Assembly (NCBI RefSeq): GCF_024380015.1
Contig: NZ_CP101508.1
Span: 930,001 to 994,000, forward strand
Reading direction: 5' to 3'
From: Photobacterium atrarenae
Lineage (GTDB): Bacteria > Pseudomonadota > Gammaproteobacteria > Enterobacterales > Vibrionaceae
Length of the DNA: 64,000 nt
A program made the position numbers and the translations under genes. The first letter of the stretch is position 1. Each line of letters opens with the position of its first letter. This document shows positions 58,322 to 64,000 of this stretch, piece after piece. The notes beneath the pieces were generated by a model. It had not been told where the DNA came from, did no database searches, and saw nothing but the letters and a program-made list of their open reading frames with translations.

Positions 58322-58396
58322 TTAGCAGTTGTTTTTACCCAGTTCAGCAAAAGCTGGTTGGTAGAAGGCAATTAATTTTTCCAGTAAACGGATCAT
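58322..58396 (-). CDS. Candidate 24-residue small protein
   Basis: Minus-strand frame MIRLLEKLIAFYQPAFAELG plus KNNC, then TAA. The first half would form an amphipathic or membrane-seeking helix (Leu, Ile, Phe on one face; Arg, Glu, Lys on the other). A GAGTGAG stretch precedes the ATG, and an AAAACAC/GTGTTTT hairpin with T-run follows the stop. Too short for certainty; no family recognised. It lies alone in the 1-kb gap between puuB and cydA. Confidence 0.4.
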   Translation of the reverse strand: MIRLLEKLIAFYQPAFAELGKNNC

Positions 58397-58788
58397 AGCG
58401 ACTCACTCACTTATTTTGGAACAGAGACTGGGGATTAAACGAAAGTATGATTTTTGCCAGATTGAGCTATAACTCATCTTCTTACCGGGATTATAGATAA
58501 TATTTACTCGCAATGAAGCGATAATATTTTTATTTTTGGATTAGTTTTTGTAATCCAAAATTGGGGTTTTTAGTCTCCAGGGACAGATATTCCATTTGGG
58601 CAGCAAAGGGTTGTGGTCAGAAAGGGCTGTGTTGAAGAAATACAAACAAACGGGTTTTTCTAACGCAATCCTGATTGCAGGGGTGAAAGTGAAAAGAGGA
58701 CGCCCTGTTGTGATGCTGAGCCCACAAATTGCATTGAGACAGTGTTTTTTTACGGGCTTTTCCCCGTGATCAGCCAATTTAGCTAAGT
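58397..58788. other. Intergenic region upstream of the cyd promoter
   Basis: No convincing gene; the 78-codon minus frame at 58541-58777 has no ribosome-binding site or recognisable family. The stretch is AT-rich (for example around 58440-58560) and may include the promoter of the candidate small protein on the minus strand. Confidence 0.4.
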
Positions 58789-58802
58789 TTGATCTACATC
58801 AA
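58789..58802 (+). promoter_or_regulatory. FNR box 1 upstream of cydA
   Basis: TTGAT-CTAC-ATCAA is a perfect match to the FNR consensus, 312 bp before the cydA start. A TATAAATAAT stretch (58817-58826) that could be a -10 lies about 20 bp downstream. Confidence 0.8.
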
Positions 58803-58838
58803 GCGAAGTGTGCCTGTATAAATAATGAGCAGGTTTTG

Positions 58839-58852
58839 TTGATTTTTATCAA
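58839..58852 (+). promoter_or_regulatory. FNR box 2 upstream of cydA
   Basis: TTGAT-TTTT-ATCAA, a second perfect consensus match, centred exactly 50 bp after box 1. Two FNR boxes at about this spacing flank the main cydA promoter in E. coli, where FNR represses at very low oxygen. A similar role is inferred. The remaining 260 bp to cydA is a long leader with no clear gene. Confidence 0.78.
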
Positions 58853-59113
58853 GGTAAATTGTGCGATAAATCGATTGAGCAAGACGAATATTATCAGTAA
58901 TATTAGCAATGACTTTATTAGCTGTAGCTTAACAATAAGTTAACCGGATTGGTACACAACTGCAACATGAAGAACGCCATTGATTATAAAAATAAATGGC
59001 TGCCAGGACGGTGACTGAATTTGCGGATTTGTTGGCTACGTTTTGCTAAGCCCAACCATCGGTACACTGTGTCGTACTGTCGTCAGTCAGCCTGACGAAA
59101 AAAGGAGTTCTCA

Positions 59114-60700
59114 ATGTTCACTGATATCGTCGAACTATCGCGGTTACAGTTCGCATTAACTGCGATGTATCACTTTTTGTTCGTCCCATTGACTCTGGGG
59201 ATGGCGTTCCTGCTTGCCATCATGGAGTCGGTCTACGTTATGACCGGAAAGCAAATCTACAAGGACATGACCAAGTTCTGGGGTAAGCTTTTCGCAATTA
59301 ACTTTGCCCTGGGTGTGGCCACCGGCCTGACCATGGAATTCCAGTTTGGTACAAACTGGGCGTATTACTCCCACTATGTCGGGGATATCTTCGGCGCGCC
59401 GCTGGCGATCGAAGCTCTGGTTGCCTTCTTTCTGGAATCTACCCTGGTCGGTCTGTTCTTCTTTGGCTGGGACCGCCTGTCTAAACGTCAGCACCTTGCG
59501 GTAACCTGGCTGGTGGCGCTTGGCTCTAACTTTTCGGCATTGTGGATTCTGATCGCAAATGGCTGGATGCAGAACCCGGTCGGCGCTGAGTTCAACTTCG
59601 AAACCATGCGTATGGAAATGGTGAGCTTTGCCGAAGTGGTCTTTAATCCGGTTGCCCAGGTGAAATTTGTGCACACCGTCGCTTCTGGCTATGTCTGTGG
59701 TGCCATGTTCATCATGGGGATCAGTGCTTATTACCTGCTGAAAGGCCGTGATATTCCGTTTGCCCGTCGCTCGTTCGCGATTGCGGCTTCATTCGGTATG
59801 GCCTCGATTCTGTCGGTGATTGTGTTGGGTGACGAATCGGGTTATGAGCTAGGTGACGTTCAGAAAGCCAAACTGGCTGCGATCGAAGCGGAATGGCACA
59901 CCGAAGAAGCGCCGGCGGCATTTACCTTATTCGGTCTGCCAAACCAGGATGCCATGCACACCGACTACGCGATCAAGATCCCATACGTCATGGGGATTAT
60001 CGCGACGCGTTCTTTTGATACTCAAGTGACAGGTCTGCGCGACCTGAAAGCGGAGCACGAAGTGCGGATCCGCAACGGGATGGTTGCGTACGGCCTGTTG
60101 GAGAAACTGCGTGCCGGTGAAAGAACGCCGGAAAATATCGCGGCTTTCGATGCAGTGAAAAAAGATCTGGGTTACGGCCTGCTGCTTAAACCTTACGCCG
60201 ATAACGTGGTCGACGCGACAGAAGCCGATATTGCCCAGGCAGCCGATGACTCGATCCCAACGGTTTGGCCGCTGTTCTGGAGCTTCCGGATCATGGTGGC
60301 CTGTGGCTTCCTGATGCTGGGCATTTTTGCAGCAGCGTTCGTTCAGACTTGCCGCCACAAGATCACCGAGAAACCATGGGTACTGAAAGCGGCGCTGTAT
60401 GGGATCCCACTGCCTTGGATCGCGATCGAAGCCGGTTGGTTTGTTGCCGAGTACGGTCGTCAGCCATGGGCTGTGGGTGAGATCCTGCCTGTATCCATGG
60501 CCGCATCAAACCTGGCTGCGTCTGACATCATTACCTCAATGGTGGCAATTATTGCACTGTATACCGTGTTCCTGATTGCTGAACTGTACCTGATGATCAA
60601 ATTCGCTCGTCTGGGTCCGAGCAGCCTGAAAACCGGCCGCTACCACTTTGAAACCACCGATGCCCCACAAAATGTGGTGACGCGTCAGGTCGAAGCATAA
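59114..60700 (+). CDS. cydA: Cytochrome bd ubiquinol oxidase subunit I
   Basis: Quinol-oxidising subunit of the high-affinity terminal oxidase cytochrome bd, in the inner membrane. It has 528 residues, the long Q-loop form. The heme b595 ligand His20 is in [36 protein letters not shown]-type helices and the central Q-loop region with [15 protein letters not shown] are typical. It is first in cydA-cydB-cydX-ybgE, preceded by two FNR boxes. Confidence 0.97.
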   Translation: MFTDIVELSRLQFALTAMYHFLFVPLTLGMAFLLAIMESVYVMTGKQIYKDMTKFWGKLFAINFALGVATGLTMEFQFGTNWAYYSHYVGDIFGAPLAIEALVAFFLESTLVGLFFFGWDRLSKRQHLAVTWLVALGSNFSALWILIANGWMQNPVGAEFNFETMRMEMVSFAEVVFNPVAQVKFVHTVASGYVCGAMFIMGISAYYLLKGRDIPFARRSFAIAASFGMASILSVIVLGDESGYELGDVQKAKLAAIEAEWHTEEAPAAFTLFGLPNQDAMHTDYAIKIPYVMGIIATRSFDTQVTGLRDLKAEHEVRIRNGMVAYGLLEKLRAGERTPENIAAFDAVKKDLGYGLLLKPYADNVVDATEADIAQAADDSIPTVWPLFWSFRIMVACGFLMLGIFAAAFVQTCRHKITEKPWVLKAALYGIPLPWIAIEAGWFVAEYGRQPWAVGEILPVSMAASNLAASDIITSMVAIIALYTVFLIAELYLMIKFARLGPSSLKTGRYHFETTDAPQNVVTRQVEA

Positions 60701-60718
60701 ATCAGGGAGATTACTGCA

Positions 60719-61855
60719 ATGTTTGAATATGAAGTATTGCGATTCATCTGGTGGGTACTGATCGGTGTGCTTTGCATCGGTTTCGCCATCACCGATGGAT
60801 TTGATATGGGTGTCGGTGTGCTGTCTAAAATTATTGGTAAGACAGATACCGAGCGCCGCGTCATGATTAACTCGATCGCCCCGCACTGGGACGGTAACCA
60901 GGTATGGCTGATCACCGCCGGTGGTGCCCTGTTCGCGGCTTGGCCGCTGGTGTACGCTACAGCGTTCTCTGGCTTCTACCTGGCCATGGTTGTGACGCTG
61001 GCGGCGCTGTGGCTGCGTCCGATCGGTTTTGACTACCGCTCGAAAATTGAAAATCCGCAGTGGCGTGAAATGTGGGACAAAGCGATCTTTGTCGGTAGCT
61101 TTGTACCGCCGGTGATCTTTGGTGTGGCGTTCGGAAACCTGCTGCAAGGGGTCCCGTTTGAGCTGAGCGATCTGTTGATCCCGACTTATAAAGGGACTTT
61201 CTTCGGTCTGCTGAACCCGTTTGCCCTGTTGTGCGGCATCATCAGCCTGCTGATGATCGTGACCCAAGGCGCAGCGTACCTGCAGATGAAGACCACGGCT
61301 GAGCTGCGTGAGCGTTCGCGTCGCGTGGCGATGCTGATCTCGCTGGCGATGGCCGCCTGTTTTGTGATTGCCGGCTTCATGGCGCAAAGCATTGAGGGCT
61401 ACATCATTACCTCTGAGATTGTGACCAATGCGCCGTCTAATCCGCTGACCAAAGAAGTGATGCGTCAGACCGGTGCGCTGTTTGCCAACTATGATGCTTA
61501 TCCGCTGTTGTGGATTGCTCCGGCACTGGCGGTATTTATGCCGTTGCTGACAGTCCTGGCCTCGCGTGCCAATCGTGGTGCGCTGGCCTTCATCTCATCC
61601 AGTCTGACTATGGCGGGTGTGGTGCTGACCTTTGGCTTCGCCCTGTTCCCGTTCATTATGCCGTCAAGCCTGGTGCCAAACCACAGCCTGACCATGTGGG
61701 ATGCCACGTCTTCTGAGCTGACGCTGAACATCATGACCGGTGTCGCTGCGGTGATGGTGCCGATTATCCTGGCGTACACATCCTGGTGTTACTACAAGAT
61801 GTTTGGTCGTCTTGATACGCAATACATCGAAGACAACAAGAACTCACTGTACTAA
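60719..61855 (+). CDS. cydB: Cytochrome bd ubiquinol oxidase subunit II
   Basis: The second structural subunit of cytochrome bd, 378 residues with eight or nine TM helices. It starts MFEYEVLRFIWWVLIGVLCIGFAITDGFDMGVG, with IAPHWDGNQVWLITAGGALFAAWP as the family core. It lies 18 bases after cydA and 11 before cydX. Confidence 0.97.
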   Translation: MFEYEVLRFIWWVLIGVLCIGFAITDGFDMGVGVLSKIIGKTDTERRVMINSIAPHWDGNQVWLITAGGALFAAWPLVYATAFSGFYLAMVVTLAALWLRPIGFDYRSKIENPQWREMWDKAIFVGSFVPPVIFGVAFGNLLQGVPFELSDLLIPTYKGTFFGLLNPFALLCGIISLLMIVTQGAAYLQMKTTAELRERSRRVAMLISLAMAACFVIAGFMAQSIEGYIITSEIVTNAPSNPLTKEVMRQTGALFANYDAYPLLWIAPALAVFMPLLTVLASRANRGALAFISSSLTMAGVVLTFGFALFPFIMPSSLVPNHSLTMWDATSSELTLNIMTGVAAVMVPIILAYTSWCYYKMFGRLDTQYIEDNKNSLY

Positions 61856-61866
61856 GGAGAAAGACT

Positions 61867-61977
61867 ATGTGGTATTTCGCTTGGATTCTGGGTGTGCTGC
61901 TGGCCTGCTCGTTCGGTATCATCAATGCGCTGTGGTTGGAAGCAACCGAAAACATGGATGCCAATAACGGTGAGTAA
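61867..61977 (+). CDS. cydX: Cytochrome bd small subunit CydX
   Basis: A 36-residue single-pass membrane peptide, MWYFAWILGVLLACSFGIIN then ALWLEATENMDANNGE. The MWYFAWILG start is the CydX hallmark. It stabilises cytochrome bd hemes. It is too short for a standard ORF call. An AAGGAGAAAG ribosome-binding site lies in front, and its 3' end overlaps the ybgE start. Confidence 0.96.
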   Translation: MWYFAWILGVLLACSFGIINALWLEATENMDANNGE

Positions 61978-62272
61978 TCTCGATCACTGGGTAAAGCAGG
62001 CGCATCAGCCGCTGAATTTCAGCGTGTTGCGAATGGTCGGGCTGCTGATGTCGATTGTTACCGCGGCGCTGGTCGTGTGGGAGCCGACACTTTTTGCCCA
62101 GGCGATTGGCGGATTCGGGCCGGTGGTTTCACCGGCCCTGATTTGGGCAACGTGCGCAGCCATGGTCTACGGAGTGGGGTTTGTCCCGGCCCGCTGGTAC
62201 TGGCAGTTGTTTTTCACTCCTTACGCCGCACTGCCGATATTGGCTTATATCCTCTGGCTCAGGTTGCTGTGA
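61970..62272 (+). CDS. ybgE: cyd operon protein YbgE
   Basis: A 100-residue membrane protein with about three hydrophobic segments, always found after cydABX; its function is unclear. The GTG start (VSNLDHW) lies within the end of cydX, overlapping it by eight bases. A longer upstream frame beginning at 61892 is inside cydX in another frame and is rejected. GVGFVPARWYWQ matches the family GVGFRP motif. A terminator follows. Confidence 0.88.
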   Translation: MSNLDHWVKQAHQPLNFSVLRMVGLLMSIVTAALVVWEPTLFAQAIGGFGPVVSPALIWATCAAMVYGVGFVPARWYWQLFFTPYAALPILAYILWLRLL

Positions 62273-62312
62273 TCGCATGGCTGAACCTGGCCAAGATGAA
62301 GCACTGAACGAT

Positions 62313-62346
62313 GCAGCCCGCTCCTTCGAGAGCGGGCTGCTTTTTT
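62313..62346 (+). terminator. Intrinsic terminator after ybgE
   Basis: GCAGCCCGCT/AGCGGGCTGC, a 10-bp stem with an 8-base loop and T6, ending the cyd operon before ybgC. Confidence 0.92.
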
Positions 62347-62504
62347 ATGGCGTAGTGCTGAGCGAACAGGCAAAAAAATATGAGGTTTTGTGACTGTTGG
62401 TAAATGCGCCATTTCATAATGACAGGCAACTTAGGTATAGTAAGCCACGAGTTAAACGAGGTCAGGACAGACACTGGCCGGGAGTGTGATTGCATGGGAT
62501 ACCG

Positions 62505-62912
62505 ATGACTGAAGAAAACGCCTTTGAATGGCCAATCACCATTTATTATGAAGACACCGATTTGGGTGGCATTGTCTACCACGCCAATTATCTAAAATTC
62601 TTTGAACGTGCCAGAACGGAACTCTTTCGGAGCCACGATGTCAGCTTACAGGCATTGTTTGCAGAGCATATCAGCTTTGTCGTTCGCCATATGGACATTG
62701 ATTTTCACAAGGGTGCCCGGCTCGATGATCGTCTGATAGTTAGGACCTGGCCGGTCAAAATCCGCCGTGCCTCCATCGAATTCTGTCAGGTTTTAGTAAA
62801 CATTAGCGGCGAAACCTTGTGTAAAGCCTTGGTTCAGGTAGCCTGTGTCCATCCTGAAACGATGAAGCCAACCCAGATCCCAGAATATATTAAGTCGGAG
62901 ATATCGAAGTGA
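62505..62912 (+). CDS. ybgC: Acyl-CoA thioesterase YbgC
   Basis: A hotdog-fold 4-hydroxybenzoyl-CoA-thioesterase-type enzyme, 135 residues, first gene of the tol-pal cluster. [26 protein letters not shown] contains the catalytic Asp and the family signature. ATG 62505 matches homologue starts, but an in-frame TTG at 62490 has a better ribosome-binding site (GGGAG at 62480-62484), so five extra residues are possible. It overlaps tolQ by four bases. Confidence 0.93.
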   Translation: MTEENAFEWPITIYYEDTDLGGIVYHANYLKFFERARTELFRSHDVSLQALFAEHISFVVRHMDIDFHKGARLDDRLIVRTWPVKIRRASIEFCQVLVNISGETLCKALVQVACVHPETMKPTQIPEYIKSEISK

Positions 62913-63595
62913 CTGCTGAACTGTCCATTTTAGATCTTTTTTTACAGGCGAGCCTGCTGGTAAAGATCGTAATGCTTATTTTGCTGGGTATGTCCGTCAT
63001 CTCCTGGGCGATGATTTTCAAACGTTCCCAGGTACTGTCCCATGCGGCTGCCAAGGCCGAACGGTTTGAAGACCGGTTTTGGTCCGGGATCGATCTTTCT
63101 CAGCTGTATCAGGAAGTGCAGGCGAGAAAAGATAACTTGACCGGCTCGGAACAAATTTTTTATGCCGGCTTCAAAGAATTTGCCCGCCTGCACCGCAGTA
63201 ACGGCAAAGTGCCGGATGCTGTGATGGAAGGGACCGGTCGCGCGATGCGCGTCGCGCTGTCCCGCGAAGTGGATGAGATGGAAACCAACCTGCCGTTTCT
63301 GGCCACCGTGGGGTCGATCAGTCCGTACATCGGCCTGTTCGGGACGGTCTGGGGGATCATGCACGCTTTTATTGCCCTAGGGGCAGTTAAGCAAGCGACG
63401 CTGGCGATGGTCGCGCCGGGGATCGCGGAAGCCCTGGTTGCGACGGCGATGGGCCTGTTTGCGGCCATCCCGGCGGTGATGTTCTACAACCGCTTGACCA
63501 ATAAAGTGACCAAGCTGGAGCACACCTATGCCACCTTTATGGAAGAGTTCTCCAGCATTCTCCACCGTCAGGCATTTGCTGCCCAACAGGAGTAA
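62909..63595 (+). CDS. tolQ: Tol-Pal system proton-channel protein TolQ
   Basis: A 228-residue inner-membrane protein of the ExbB/MotA/TolQ family, forming with TolR the proton-driven motor that maintains the outer membrane during division. [20 protein letters not shown] and the channel helix with [21 protein letters not shown] are hallmarks. GTG start; overlaps ybgC (GTGA), followed by tolR after 6 bases. Confidence 0.97.
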   Translation: MTAELSILDLFLQASLLVKIVMLILLGMSVISWAMIFKRSQVLSHAAAKAERFEDRFWSGIDLSQLYQEVQARKDNLTGSEQIFYAGFKEFARLHRSNGKVPDAVMEGTGRAMRVALSREVDEMETNLPFLATVGSISPYIGLFGTVWGIMHAFIALGAVKQATLAMVAPGIAEALVATAMGLFAAIPAVMFYNRLTNKVTKLEHTYATFMEEFSSILHRQAFAAQQE

Positions 63596-63601
63596 TAAGC
63601 C

Positions 63602-64000
63602 ATGGCTTATCAACCGAAAAAGCGCAAAATGACGGCGGAAATCAACGTAGTGCCATATATCGACGTGATGCTGGTGCTGCTGATCATCTTTATGGTGACG
63701 GCGCCGTTTGTCACCCAGGGGGTCGATGTCGATTTACCCGCGACGCAGTCTGCGAAAACAGCGGCCGAGCTGATGGGCGATGACAACAGTGGCTCGCCGA
63801 TTATCGTTGAGGTGGATCGCGACGGCAATCTGGGGTTGAGTGTGAACAATGCCGATATGGTGCGCGGTTTGCCGCTCAATGATCTGCTGACCCGGATCCG
63901 GGCCGAGCTGCAACTGAACCCGGGGTCGCCGGTGCTGGTTGGCGGGGATGGTCGCGTGCCGTATTCGTTCATCGTTGAGACCCTGGATGCCCTGAATCAG
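63602..64000 (+). CDS. tolR: Tol-Pal system protein TolR (3' partial)
   Basis: An ExbD/TolR-family protein with one TM helix and a periplasmic domain. The 133 codons present start MAYQPKKRKMTAEINVVPYI; the TM helix contains the channel Asp (YIDVMLVLLIIFMVTAP). The frame is open at the right edge with no stop, so the last few residues of the gene lie outside. It is 6 bases after tolQ. Confidence 0.96.
   Translation, partial: MAYQPKKRKMTAEINVVPYIDVMLVLLIIFMVTAPFVTQGVDVDLPATQSAKTAAELMGDDNSGSPIIVEVDRDGNLGLSVNNADMVRGLPLNDLLTRIRAELQLNPGSPVLVGGDGRVPYSFIVETLDALNQ

Noticed and set aside
58541..58777. 78-codon minus-strand frame
   Set aside because: In the AT-rich cyd upstream region, with no start signal or family resemblance.
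61892..61969. N-terminal extension of YbgE
   Set aside because: It would be read from inside cydX in another frame; homologues start near the GTG at 61970.

Overview
The window is a chromosomal segment of a gamma-proteobacterium, almost certainly a member of the Vibrionaceae and probably closer to Photobacterium, Grimontia or Enterovibrio than to the V. cholerae group (moderate G+C; genus not proven). Reasons: the fadD-rnd-minEDC order, a complete hisGDCBHAFI operon with a His-rich leader peptide, the cmoAB/aspS/yebC/ruvCAB block, cydABX-ybgE followed by ybgC-tolQR, and a copy of an ATACCAATC-ended intergenic repeat of a type familiar from Vibrionaceae. No tRNA, rRNA, CRISPR array, prophage or transposase gene is visible. 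Most of the window is core chromosome.

Layout. 1-6219: fatty acid activation (fadD, 5' truncated by the window edge), RNase D, the Min septum-placement operon, YcgL and an exported murein transglycosylase. 6413-9774: H-NS, then a lysine riboswitch controlling an NhaC-type transporter, then thymidine kinase. 9843-17243: the histidine operon on the minus strand with its attenuator. 17392-24353: a small hypothetical gene, a YchJ/EAL-HDOD pair, lpxH and ppiB (minus), cysS and glpQ (plus). 24426-27512: a large repeat-built lipoprotein. 28003-31945: the divergent marC-family/adhE pair. 32097-34905: an SDR-like protein lacking the catalytic Tyr, a hypothetical gene and a MalY/PatB lyase.

35013-38282 holds a three-gene ATP-grasp ligase / 7TM inactive transglutaminase / retropepsin-like protease operon, a conserved but biochemically poorly defined peptide-modification set. 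It is followed by tRNA wobble modification (cmoA, cmoB), a DUF72 protein, aspS, yebC and ruvC-[chemoreceptor]-ruvAB. 48858-55233 is the most unusual region: five minus-strand genes encoding an L-amino-acid-oxidase-like flavoenzyme, two carboxymuconolactone-decarboxylase-fold proteins without a CxxC pair, a dye-decolorizing peroxidase and a thiamin-diphosphate enzyme. The chemistry fits together (the oxidase would make a 2-oxoacid and H2O2, the ThDP enzyme could use the oxoacid and the DyP the H2O2), so it is my main candidate for an undescribed system. Beside it lie a divergent solo PotD and a PuuB-like oxidase.

58106-64000: a 1 kb intergenic region with a candidate 24-residue peptide and two perfect FNR boxes before the cytochrome bd operon, then ybgC-tolQ-tolR, which runs off the right edge. 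Regulatory RNA is prominent: the lysine riboswitch with a readable translational switch, the his attenuator, many intrinsic terminators and several unexplained palindromes. Start codons were moved from the longest ORF where ribosome-binding sites, signal peptides or homologue starts demanded it.
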